DNA of 64,000 nucleotides from Oxytricha trifallax (taxonomy: Eukaryota; Ciliophora; Spirotrichea; Sporadotrichida; Oxytrichidae): positions 62,001-126,000 of the forward strand of contig ARYC01000070.1 in the NCBI GenBank assembly GCA_000711775.1, written 5' to 3'. This document shows, piece after piece, positions 49,373 to 60,439 of the stretch (position 1 is its first letter; the number at the start of each line of letters is the position of its first letter). The notes beneath the pieces are model-generated. The model had not been told where the DNA came from. It was given only the letters and a program-made list of their open reading frames with translations, and made no database searches. The position numbers were made by a program, and so were the translations under genes.

Positions 49373-50970
49373 AACTTGTTTGGGGTCGTAAAGATAAATC
49401 AGAAATGATATACTTTCTCAGCAAAGAAATTTAAGTAACTCTTATTTAATGGAATCACTTAGATTCGTGAAAACTATTCCCTAAAATTCAATTAAATAAA
49501 TAATATAAGCCTCCTATTACGCAATTTGTAATGGATTCAATAAAACCTCCAGAGGTCATAGAATCCTTATTATCAGCTTCTTCAATAGACTCATCAGATA
49601 CACCCATACTATAAAAAGGATCCTAATCTCAAAATTTTAACATATATAGCACAAACTATCTACTGATGATAAAAACCTCAACATAGAGACCCTACTAGAC
49701 CTCGAATAATGAGAGTAGATTCAATGGGACTCTATTAACCAAGAGCTATAATTAACGGTGATTTAAACTATCTTCTCAGCTCTAGCCATTTCTTTCACTA
49801 ATGCTCTTAATATTGAACAAGTGTTAAACATTAAGGAATGGCACACAAGGCTAGTACTTAATACTGCTCACAAAGCAGGCATTATTAGACTCTCATAATA
49901 TCTACAAACTGATTTAATACTACTAAATTTACTATAAGTATTTAAAGATATTGACAGAGAACAGATTATCTCAGTTAACAAGTCAGAAGAACAAAAACAA
50001 AACCTTTCGCAAACCTCAACAAAACCCCATACTCAAGATGCGGAAATGTAAGATGAGTTTGAAATCTCTAAAAAGCCTGCTCCTTCTAAAAATTAAAGTG
50101 CGTAACATGAATAACCCAAAAATTTAATATATGACGTGGTGGTTTAAACTAATGACGCACTTGATATTTAATACTAAAATAAATTAGAATAATCAATTAA
50201 AGATTTAAGATTTAGGTACATGCAGGCCAAAGACATTAAAGGCTTAGTCACTGACTAGTATTGGACAGAGATTGAGATAAACAACATGACTAAAATGCTT
50301 TAACTCTCTCTACCAACAAATGTATATGAAGAACTTGACTTTGAATAAAGACAAGATTGGTAGAAATTTTCTTAAAGTCTTACAAAATACATATTAAAAT
50401 TCCTATCATATACTAAAACCTAGTCTGTTGGAGTAGACTTGATGAAACAAAAATACTTCTAGTCTTAGAAAATGAAGACATTGTGCTGAACCAACAGATA
50501 AATGGTTCTAATTAAAAACTAATACCCCCCAATAACGTGGCTTTGTACCACCAGGAGTAGGTATCATTATTGATGACTCTGAAGCTAACAAATTCCTAAT
50601 GAATTTAGATTAACTACTTATCTAATCTAATGCTATTTCGAGACCTATAATTCTCCAATAATTAACCTTCATTCTGGGTATCATCTTTAACCTAGTTGAA
50701 GAAGAACACTCTTAACTCACAGACCTAATGAACGAACTCACAGCGAAGACAATAGAGCAGAGAAAGAGATCAGAGATTATCCACGAAGAAAACCTTAAGA
50801 AATATTACAGGTTTAACTAAGAAATTAGTGGATTACTGGAGCAAGACGAAGTCAAACCAGATTAATGAAAAGGGCTAGTCCCTTATATATTATCTTATAT
50901 TTTAGATCGGGGGTCCCCAGAGACCTCAGTATGATAACATTATTATTATTATTATTATATTATTATTAAT
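49373..50970 (+). mobile_element. (ATT)n-tailed retroposon, copy D
   Basis: 5' motif AACTTGTTTGGGGTC at 49373-49387 matches copy C. The 3' end has the hairpin AAGGGCTAGTCCCTT (about 50870), a GGGGGTCCCCAGAGACCTC block and an (ATT)n tail to about 50970. No target duplication could be found, so the ends may have decayed. Body sequence differs strongly from copies A and C; only the ends are shared. Confidence 0.7.
49531..50868 (+). pseudogene. Retroposon copy D ORF, frameshifted
   Basis: ATG 49531 (MDSIKPPEVIESLLSASSID) to TGA 50866-50868, placed directly before the 3' hairpin. A frameshift near 49710 and another after 50480 break it. The middle frame is open for about 250 codons (FSALAISFTNALNIEQVLNI, LRFRYMQAKDIKGLVTDQYW) and the last part reads GVGIIIDDSEANKFLMNLDQ to RSEIIHEENLKKYYRFNQE. 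Similar size to the copy C protein but without its acidic and basic runs. Function unknown. Confidence 0.55.
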
Positions 50971-51129
50971 TATCATAATAATTGAAGGCTATTTCTAATG
51001 TTTAATTATACTTCCACAATTACAGTATGTACATTAAAAACTAACTTTATAAAATAATAAATATTTTTATTTATATAAATGTATTTTTATGTTTTAATTA
51101 ATTTTATCTTTCTTTATCTTCCATTATTA

Positions 51130-51671
51130 ATGATGATCGAGGGTCTTCGTACCATCATAATTATAGAAAAACGATCATCTTCTATAATTTAGCGCTTGCC
51201 AAGATTATGCTTCTGCTTTTTATTGCTGATCTACATATTCAGCTTACAAAGTAGTTCACCATGTTTGATGGGAGCACACAAAGATTTCTTGAAGTCATTA
51301 ATCGCTGCTCTTGACATCTAATGATGCTTCTTGAAAATATAGATCTATCCTAGATAGAGATACTTAGTTATATTTTATGTTTTAACCAGATTCTAGAATA
51401 AATATAAATACATAAATTGGCAGGGTAGCTCTTCACTTATTCTCATTATACGAAATTTAAGCGGCAGATTCATGAAGAATCTAAGGATGACCAGACAATT
51501 ATTATTTCCCACACCAGAAGACTGGACATTAGCAATTTAAAAAGCAAAGTTGAAGAAACAACTAAAACTAAGAAACATTTAAAAGCATATACAATTAAGT
51601 AAAGTTAGAAGTACATTAGTAAGATGTTTACCTGTTATCAATCGATATTGGTTCTTAAAGAAATAGGTTGA
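51130..51671 (+). pseudogene. Coding-like segment, possibly histidine-kinase-like
   Basis: One frame carries protein-like sequence for 180 codons with a single internal TGA near 51338 and ends at TGA 51669-51671. It reads FMFDG-type start, TQRFLEVINRCS, (TGA), HLMMLLENIDLSQIEILSYI and later SHTRRLDISNLKSKVEETTK. The LLENIDLSQIE block is reminiscent of the second helix of sensor histidine kinase dimerisation domains, but no phosphoacceptor His context or N/G boxes are seen. Product is uncertain. Confidence 0.35.
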
Positions 51672-51679
51672 CTGTAGAG

Positions 51680-52820
51680 ATAAGTGTCAATATTCATCAA
51701 TAAAAAATGAAGTAAAACTTAAGAACATTGACTTACTGCTTTATTATATCTTGATAATCCAAATTAAGTATTTATTAAATTAATAAAGAATCCAATGAAA
51801 TATTTTAGGATGAAAATATAGATAAAAACTAAATTTATAAATTAATAGCATATAGTTAGGTGATATGAGATTATTAAGAATGTGAATAATTTTAATATAA
51901 GTATATGAGAGCCAATTTGATAAAATAAAGTTGTTATGAAAAGATTCAAATAAATATATATTTATATTCAGTCAAAATAGGTTAAAAATTCAAAATAAAA
52001 AAATCCTAAAATACAAAAAAATACTATATTAAAGCATATTTAAATCATTATTATAATTATTTTTATAAAATTGATTGAATTTAAAAATTACTATATATAT
52101 TTGGTACGAAGTAGTAAAAGTTATATATTGTTACTACTTGGTCCCTATCCTTATATTTATATTTATTATTTTAATTTAAAATGGAATTAATTAAAAAAAG
52201 TAAATTAGAAATGAAATTACTTTTATGAATTTATGAAATTTAATTTTTTCACATTATTTAAATCATTTTGGTAGTTTATTACTTGCAAATAATTATTTTT
52301 AAATTATACTGCTTATTATTTAACTAATTTTATGTTTTAATATTTAATAAATTACACTTAATTTTATTTGAGAAATCATTTATATTTCAATAATTTTTCT
52401 TAACTTTTATATTTAAATTTTTGGAATAATAATATTAATATATAGACTTGGACCAAGTAGCAAAAAAAAATACTTTTACTACTTGGTACCAATTAATAAA
52501 TTTAAATAAAATAAATCAAACAAATTTATAACAAATAATTATAAAGATTTATCAAGTAAATTATTTAAATTTCATTCTAAATTTTAAGGATTTTTATATT
52601 TCAAATTTTTAACATATTTTGACTGATTACTAACTCAATGATATTAAAATAACAAAAGAATTAATTTTATTCTAATAAAGTTAAATAAATTTAATAATAA
52701 AATATTAGTTGTAGCAGTAAGTAATTTAAGGTAATTAAAATATTAATCTAAATGATACGAAGAATAATCACTGAAAGTGTAAATGCTGATGAATCAGAGT
52801 ATAAGACCAGATTATCATTA
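51680..52820. other. AT-rich DNA with a short direct repeat
   Basis: AT-rich, no gene. ACTACTTGGTACC-like words recur near 52130 and 52480 (TTACTACTTGGT), a short repeat of unknown meaning. Confidence 0.35.
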
Positions 52821-55270
52821 CGGTTCCCCGCGATTTCACTCCTGGTCTTTTAGTTTCTCTTTTATTTATTTCTGTTCTTCCTCATTCTCCTTTTCATCCT
52901 TCCTTTACTTTGGCATTTTCTCCTCATCTGCTTACTGAATCACTTTACATCTTGTTTGACGCCATTCCTAGATCCTTCGTTTTGCTCCAAGTAATGCTTT
53001 GAGTCTCCGTTGAATAGGTAGCCTTTTACTTCCGAGAAACCTTTCACCATCTCGTTGAATCTGCTTTTCACTTCATGGAATTCCTGATCTTTCTATGCAT
53101 TCATATCATCTCTTATTACTTTGTTGTCCCTTTGGTCTATCAGTGGGTTGAAACTCAATGACTCAGCTCATTTGTCCTCGTTAGCTTGCTGCCAGATCAA
53201 CTCGCTTCTCCTTTTCATCTCTCTATTTAAGTCTTCTTGTTTAATAGCGATTCCTGATCTTCAGATCTCCATTTTCACAAAACTAAGTTCCAGGTTGAGC
53301 ATCAAATAATATCTCTGCATATTTACCCAATCGTTAGCGAATAACTGGAATAACGGTTCTCCAGTAAGCTCCATTGCTATGTAATTGATTGTTAGAATGG
53401 TTAAGACTCCACAGTCCTCTGAGTTTGTGACTTGGTGAGTCTCCTTCTTGCTTTTAATCCCCTTTACTTGAAACTTTCTCCCTACTGTGCCCTCTAATAG
53501 TTCATTCAGTTGCTTTGTAGCCTATTGGATCACTGCTAAGCTACCAACTGATCTCCTAGAGCCTTATTCTATCTCCATAACTACACAGTTCCTGCTATTC
53601 TTAATGTTGCCCTAGCAGCTTACTAGTAAGATAATTCCTTGGATATCTTCTTGAGCTCTCCTGAATCTGCCATTTTCTATTTTCCAGTAAGTTGTTCTAA
53701 TGATCCTTTCCAATCTCTTTACTCCGCTGTCATTCACGACTATTAGTGGTAATATCATCTTGTCGTGGCACTCTGGCTGAATCGAACTTCCTCAATTAAT
53801 CTTGAAATTGCTTCCATGGTATCTTCCATGATGTAGTTTCCAGGAATTATGTCAAAGTGTTTCCATTCCTCATTAATATAACTTTCATGCTTGAGTTACT
53901 ATTCTGACCACAGGTCTTCCTAACTGAGCTCTCTGTCTGTCATCAAACCTTCTCTCCAGTGTCTTCTCTATCTTACTACTAGGGCTTGGGCAGCATACTA
54001 TTGTCACCATTCTTGATCCCAAAGGTTCCAACCTTTTTTATCGTCGATAATTTTTTCAAAACCCTGACATTTAAATTCAGTTAGGTCGATTAGGTTTATA
54101 AAGCCCATCTATTCTCCCTAAATGCAATATGAGCCGTCTTCATGTTTATTGAATCGGTCTCTTTGAGACTTGGATTTATTCAACCTCTTACTTGGGTTTG
54201 ATTTTCCAATCTTCAATCTGCTCTTGAATCCCATTTGTTAGTTGATCGGTGTTCTTGTAAAGCTTCCCTTTTTAAGCCCTCAGGTCTCTTGATCTTTACT
54301 TCTGTCTTTGTTGTTAAATCTAACCTCTTACAATCCCTCCCAAAAATCCTTCTTCTTCCCTCGAATTTCCCATCTTTCTGGTCTCCTGTTCCCAGGTATC
54401 TTGATTTCTTCTTCACATTTCAATTTACTGAATTCTGATGAGTTTAATGGATTCATTCTTCCTTAATGCCTATTATCTTTAATTGTTTATTAATTATTTT
54501 TTATTCTCTGATTTCATCTAAGTATACACTACTTATTTATTCTAATATTTGATCTTCAATTCTACTGAATTGTGTTTAGATTCTATTCATCAAAATCATG
54601 ATGTTTTTTCTTGAAGTAGGCTACTCTGAACATTTTCTTAATTGGTTAATAATATTGGTGCTCCTCTAATTTTCTTATTCTTTAATCTAATCAAATCATT
54701 TTAGTTATGATCTCTATCTTTTGTTGGTTGCTCATGTTAATCAGTATCTTCTCTCTAATTATTTATGAGAATCTTGTTAGGTCCCTGCCTAGTTAATTAA
54801 GTTACAGTTCTTTATGTGTTTTGTGTCTACTATCATCTTGTGGATTTTACAATAGTTGCAAATCCAATAGTTCATCACAGTCGTTCCTTTGACTTAGCGC
54901 CATCATTGTCCCATCACATTCTTGGTTAGAAAAATCTTTTTCTTTTTTAGGAGTGATTTTTCTATAGTTTGATCTTATCTTTCACTTGCTTATGTCTTAT
55001 GAACTGATCTATGTCCATGCTTATCTTCTTCATGTTCTTCGCCAGAGCTAAGTCTCTAATGATTTCACTGGTGTTTGTTTCATTAAACAATATTAAATTT
55101 CTAAGTATTTTGTTTGGAATGTCCCTTGCTGTCCTAAGTGCTTTTCTTTTTAATTTTAACTCCAGCTTCTTAATCAAAATCCCAAAACCCCTTAATGAGG
55201 TTTATAAGTGCTTTGATTTGAAGGGAATTTGTTAGAGGTTTGGGTTATTAATTAAATTCAAGACTAAAAT

Positions 55271-56320
55271 AGTAAGCTTTTGGGGTCTATTTATGATTAA
55301 GAGTATATAGATTTAGTGTTTAAACTGCGCTATGGATATGATATGTATAGTGAATAAGTCAAACCAGTACTGAACAATAAGTCTATTGAACTTCTCTTAA
55401 AGTGAAGTCCGTCAACTGTTCGCTCCCACTGTCTTATAGCACTATAATTAAAGCAAAAGTAGCTAAATTCTAAACCTAAGAGGTTGTCAAAGTTTCTATA
55501 GAAGCATATTGACTTATCTTATTAATGAAAAAACTTTGAAGTATTGGACTCACTTCTCTCTCGACTAACGAGCTATTATGTTTCACCGCCAGTTCCCTGA
55601 GTTGAAGATCTCTGCATAATCTGTTGCAAACATTTATAAACGAAACGGTATCTCTTATAAAGGTGTAAATCGTATCAAGAGAATAATTGATTTCACTCTG
55701 CCATTTTACAACAACAACTTAAATTACATTTATAATTAAATGCAGAGAGCCTAATAGAATAATATTAAGTTTATTCATGCTGACGAGGCTGTGTTTACCT
55801 TCAACACTTTCATCTAGAAGTCTTGGTATAAGAGACATAGCAACATAGAAGTATATGACTAGAAAGTCAAGGTATAAACAATGGCAATTCTTGGAGGTAT
55901 TAGCGAGGATGCTGGTTTAGAAACTTTTGTTATTCATCCTCGCTCAATTAAGACAGAGCAGTATATTAAATTTTTAGAGCAGCTGAGAGAGAAGTAACCT
56001 GAATAAGAGATTATACTGTTTGTTGACAATCTTTTAGTTCATAAGACAAAAGATACAAGGAAGAGTTATGAACAACTTAGAATAACGCCAGTGTTCAACG
56101 TACCTTACAGTACATAGCTTAATGGAATTGAATTCTACTGGGGTATACTAAAGGTCATTATAAGAAACTGCTGCTATACCAACTGATGCATGACCTACCT
56201 ATTGATACAGTCGATTTTATTTGAAGCTCAGCAAAGAGAGTAGATAATTAGTTGGCATTAAAGTTTGCTAAAGAAGGGAGAGTGAATGTATATAAATAAA
56301 TTTGTAGTTTAAGTTAATGA
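55271..56320 (+). pseudogene. TBE 42-kDa transposase, copy 3 (start lost)
   Basis: The codon aligned with the start of the other copies is AGT (55271), so the start is lost. Downstream blocks are conserved: GSIYDQEYIDLVFKLRYG, KPVLN, then RSHCLIAL. An inserted T near 55515 shifts the frame. All three DDE motifs survive: HADEAVFTFNTF, LFVDNLLVHKTKD and NGIEFYWGILK. A one-base deletion right after GILK and a TGA in place of Lys (VDFI-stop) finish it. It ends at TGA 56318-56320, 10 bases from the convergent 22-kDa stop. Confidence 0.88.
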
Positions 56321-56329
56321 ATATATAAG

Positions 56330-57115
56330 TCACTTTTAAAATTCTTTAGAGGAAGCTGGCTTCTCTTTCTTTTCTTCCTCTTAAGGCTTGCTTAGGCCTA
56401 AGTTTCTTCTCTTGCTGCCAGCTCCAGCATCTATGTTCATTGACTCTGGCGGCTAAATATTTGAATAAAGTCTCTTGCTAACTTCATACTTCGTCTGCGA
56501 CTTTCTCATTCTGTGAAGCTTGCTCTATTCCTTCATCAAAAAGATGCCAGTATCAAATTTTTCTAAAGAGTTAAACTACAAATCTTACTTGAAATATAAG
56601 GGTGCTTCTGCAGCTCTTATAGCCAGCTCTCACTTATCTTGATCCCTTGTTTATCCTTATCTTCTGAAGAGATGCTGTACCTTTTCTTATGAGATTCTTG
56701 AATAATTTCTTTCAAGTAATCACCTTTAATTGTTGCAAGTATACCAAAGAAATAGTTTCTTTCAGGTAGTTTATTTGACAACTGCTTCTTAGTAGGCAGG
56801 TACAGCGAAACCTCTGGGTCATTCATAGCATCATCATATAAGTTAGTCACTGAGATTTCTGGATAGTTTGGAATCTCTGCAAACTTTACATCTTAAGTTT
56901 TCAATGCTTTCTTCTCTTCGCAGAGTATCGCTCTTAGAAATGAAATTTAAGTACCTTCCATTGTTGGCAAGAACAAACCAACTACATAATCAAGATGAGT
57001 TATTATGAGTTCATTACCTTGCTGCACCAGGTAGATGAGAATCCTCCTTGCTTCTAAATCTTTGAATCAATTCTTGTGCTTGCAACATTTTCATTGGATC
57101 ATTCATTGACTCCAT
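56330..57115 (-). pseudogene. TBE 22-kDa ORF, copy 3
   Basis: Starts MESMNDPMKMLQAQELIQRF at 57115. The 36-nt intron (56982-57017) is at the conserved place. A small indel just before the intron (near 57035) shifts the frame. After it, VGLFLPTMEGTQISFLRA, IPNYPEISVTNLYDDAMND, LPERNYFFGILATIKGDYL and KRYSISSEDKDKQGIKIS are intact. Indels break the C-terminal third. Stop TGA 56332-56330. Confidence 0.85.
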
Positions 57116-57675
57116 CTTTTTTACAGATCTAAGAAATGATATTCAAATTTAAGTTTATTGATTTCAATTATATACCTCTGTAAAACTAACTATTAAATAT
57201 GGGTATCCTATTGAAAGTCAACCTCTAAGAAGGATATGGAGAAGGTTTAGAGAACTGGTTTCAAACTTGTCAATTTCTACTGTTATAGTTCCATATTTTT
57301 TAATTTAAATTGGTACGTACTTAATTAGGAGCAGTTCCTAAAATGATAGTTCTTAATTAGGAGCACCCTAATTTTAATCATAAAATCACAAAATACCTCC
57401 TAAAGCTGTACGTACTTAACTAGGTGCACCTCCTAAATCGGTACGTACTATAATCAACTTATTATTGAAAGTAAAAATGGTTACTTCCTCACCCAGATTA
57501 AGAGCTGGATCGTCTCTTAGCACTCATATTTCTTCTCTAATACTCTAATTATAACCCTTGAAGTTTGGAGGCTTGCAAACCTCTCAATTATAGAGGCAGT
57601 TTTATAATTTTAAATTCAAATTTAAATATAAGCGCTATCATTTTAAGAAAAACAATAGTACTTCCATCAAACTAA
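57116..57675. promoter_or_regulatory. Divergent promoter region of TBE3 with GTACGTACT iterons
   Basis: 560 bases between the divergent 22-kDa and 57-kDa starts. It carries repeats of GGTACGTACTTAATTAGGAG and its halves (near 57311, 57352, 57409, 57440), mixed with CACCTCC/GGAGC words. A TTTAAATTCAAATTTAAAT block near 57608 is shared with TBE2. The iteron sequence differs from copies 1 and 2 while the position is the same. Confidence 0.6.
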
Positions 57676-59076
57676 ATGAGACTTACCTTTGGCAGCAATA
57701 AAAAATGTGATAGCTGTGAGATGAACTCTCATAAGGAACTACAAGAGCAATCACTTGAGGTCTCTGTTATTAAAATAAATATTAATATTAGAAAATAAAT
57801 GGCTAACAAGTGTGTGGGAGACAGAGAGGAGGAGAAAGGTATTAATGATATTCCTATACAAATTGAAGAAGCTGAAGTCTATTTTTGTGAGCTATGTGAG
57901 AGAGATTTTGCTCATAAATGAAGCTGGTACAGACATAAGAAAGAGCATAGTGAAGCCAAGGCCACTTTATACTAAAAGCATGATAAAATTGATGGAAAGT
58001 ATGACTGCTTTGAATGCCTTAAGCAATACCCTCATACAAGAAACTTAAAAAAGCATTTATTAAAATCTCACAAGAAAGATATAGAAGTTAAGATCATGAA
58101 GTTGAGCTGAAGCTTCTCAACAAAAGAAAAGCGAGGGAATATTCTAGGGTTGTAGTGCCTGAATAAGCAAGAGAGTTAGAGTACGTTAGGAAGGCACTCA
58201 ACCAACTGACCTCTGATTAACAAAAATTATGGTCAAGATTCAATACAAGAAAATACCAGTTCTTGCAAAGATAGATTTAAATGCTTCTCTTTAAAGTTAT
58301 GTAATCCTTGAGGACTCCTTTGATAAGAAAGTTATCAATGATCATCAATGTGCTTATAAGGTTTATCCTTTCAACTATCTCTTAAATGATGATAAATATC
58401 AGATGGATTTTACTAATGAGTATCAAGTGCTCACTCAAGCAAAATTTAAAGAGTGTAGTTTCTTAATCAAGCTAGATGCTGCTCTTCTTGCAAAAGATCA
58501 TGTTGCTTTCAGTCTGACACTCTATGAAATATCCCTCAGAGATTTCATTACGGATCAAAGGAATCATAAAAAGCTTGGTTAAGTAACAACTCAAACCATA
58601 CAAGGCATCAAGGAGCTTCATAAGTTAGGGTTTGTTCATAGAGATTTGAAGCCAGAAAATATAATGATAAACTTTTCACCAGTGAGAGTAACAATAATCG
58701 ATTTAAACAGAGCCTTAAGGGTGGAAGTATCAAGGCAAGGAACTGTTATGGGAACTAAAGGCTAGTATCCAGAAATAGAAGACTGAAGAGATGGAGACTT
58801 ATAGTGGGATGTATGGGCTTTAGCAGCAATAATAATAATAGAGTGCGATCTGCCTCGCAAGGATTACTTATCTAAAAGGTGCGAGAAAGATGAAAGCAAA
58901 GGATAAAGCAATTTATAGAAAGAAACAGAGTCTCTCAACCAATGAAACAGATGGCAGAGTCGATAATAATAAAACCAAACTCAAGATCAGACATATCAAT
59001 AGAGTAGATAGAGTTGTGGTTAATTAAGATAAACTTCACACCTCTCCCACATGATCCAAAAGTGCATTTTGAGTGA
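57676..59076 (+). pseudogene. TBE 57-kDa zinc finger/kinase-like protein, copy 3
   Basis: Starts at ATG 57676. Two C2H2-type fingers, CELCERDF (with a TGA just after, near 57926) and CFECLKQY...H...H. Frameshifts near 58105 and 58215 interrupt the linker. The kinase part is clean: AYKVYPFNYLLNDDKYQMDF, FVHRDLKPENIM, TIIDLNRAL in the DFG position, GTKGQYPE instead of GTPGYF, then TGA at the Trp position of the EDWRDGD block seen in copy 1, and WDVWALAAI. Final TGA 59074-59076. Damaged in the N-part, least altered in the catalytic loop. Confidence 0.85.
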
Positions 59077-59823
59077 TTAAATTAAATTCATTTACTATAA
59101 ATTTCATATTAAAGCATATTAATAACCCCAACCCCTAACAAATTTCTAACAATTCAAAGCACTTATAAACCTCATTAAGGGGTATTGGGGTTTTGAATCT
59201 CTTCTAATTTTACATATTAGGCTGCCACCAGTGGCGTATATTTGTAGATAACTAATGATCAGATCTGAGCCATCATAATTGTATTCCATACTGTCTTATT
59301 GTTGGAGCTTGTTAATCTTTGGTAAACTCAGTTTTCTTTTTTATTTTAATACTTTCCCAACTACAAACTCAAACTTTTTTTTGTCACTATTAATTTATTA
59401 ATTTAATCATTATTTTAGTAATACATTCGATTTGGGAAAATAAATTAATATATGATTAATTAATTATTAAAATCATGGTAGTTATCAAAACTAAAGTGAG
59501 TAAAAACTCAAATCTAAATTTATTCTACGGTAGATCCGTTGATTTTATCTAGACTTGACTATATGCAATATTCCTGAATCATCCCAGGAAGTGAAATATT
59601 TTGATTTTGAGCTAACTCCCAAAAAGAAAATAATGGTTTATTAAAAAATTGGGTTAAATTTAACAATTTTAAATAATTATTAAAATTAGCTATTAATCTT
59701 TATTTTATCATTTTTCACTTAATATTTTTTACTTTATTAAAAAATAGAATTTATATTTGTTGCATTGAGTACATGACTTTAAGATTCTGGTGATACAGTA
59801 GTTTGAATCTTTAATAATTGTTT

Positions 59824-60437
59824 TGGCTATGAGGTAGTATCCTTCCCCCCCCCTAATGTATACTTTTCTTTTTGTAGTCTGATAGAGTTTTTAACGCTTA
59901 GTAATAGTAGCAGATGAACATGGAATGTGCGAGCAATAGTTTTCGAGCTATGGCCTCATCAAAGTCACTTTTAATATATAAAAATCATTATAAATTTTAC
60001 AAAAAATTCCAAATTTTTCACAAAATTTAATTCCTCTAAAATTAACGATTTTAGCAGTTTTTAACTATATTAACAAGTTATATCTAATTTATTATAATTT
60101 TTTAAAGTGATTTAAAATTCATTTTAATTTTTATTTTGAGTATAAAAGTTTCACTTTAAAAAATTATAATAAATTAGATATAACTTGCTAATATAGTTAA
60201 AAACTGCTAAAATCGTTAATTTTAGAGGAATTAAATTTTGTGAAAAATTTGGAATTTTTTGTAAAATTTATAATGATTTTAATATATAAAAAGTGACTTT
60301 GATGAGGCCATAGCTCCAAAAATATTGCTCGCACATTGCATATTCATCTGCTACTATTACTAAGCGTTAAAAACTCTATCAGACTACAAAAAGAAAAGTA
60401 TACATTAGGGGGGGGGAAGGATACTACCTCATAGCCA
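59824..60437. repeat. 614-bp palindrome
   Basis: Left arm TGGCTATGAGGTAGTATCC and its complement at the right, near-identical arms, centre at about 60112-60145. Each arm has a C9/G9 run and a 100-base block shared with the inner arms of the 48-kb palindrome (TTTTTGTAGTCT, AGTAATAGTAGC, AATAGTTTTCGAG). No ORF and no clear target duplication. Confidence 0.88.
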
Positions 60438-60439
60438 TT

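Larger units (their letters stand above)
55175..59195. mobile_element. TBE transposon copy 3, complete
   Basis: A 4,021-bp TBE bounded by CAAAATCCCAAAACCCC and GGGGTATTGGGGTTTTG, with an exact AAT target duplication (55172-55174 and 59196-59198). Order transposase (+), 22-kDa (-), 57-kDa (+), the same as copy 1. It interrupts the Ulp1-like gene. Confidence 0.97.
52830..59289 (-). pseudogene. Zinc-knuckle and Ulp1-like protease gene, split by TBE3
   Basis: Minus-strand gene broken into a short 5' part (about 59289-59199, MEYNYDGSDLIISYLQIYAT) and a long 3' part (55171-52830) by TBE3. After KKLELKLKRKALRTARDIPN comes a zinc-knuckle-like WICNYCKIHKMIVDTKHIKNC-type block (C-x2-C-x13-H-x4-C, about 54820-54890). 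Further on, YWKIENGRFRRAQEDIQGII and an THQVTNSEDCGVLTI block (DCG at 53416-53408) resemble the Cys-box of Ulp1/C48 proteases. The usual His box is not clear. A charged Lys/Glu-rich tail follows. Several TGAs and frameshifts are present. GC is higher than the surroundings. Ulp1 domains occur in several transposon families, so I read this as a host element of TBE3, but its termini were not found. Confidence 0.45.

Noticed and set aside
52780..52860. Hammerhead-like CTGATGA motif
   Set aside because: CTGATGA is present, but the GAAA strand and three stems of a hammerhead ribozyme could not be placed on either strand.
54235..54438. Plus-strand ORF of 67 codons
   Set aside because: Antisense shadow of the Ulp1-like minus-strand gene.
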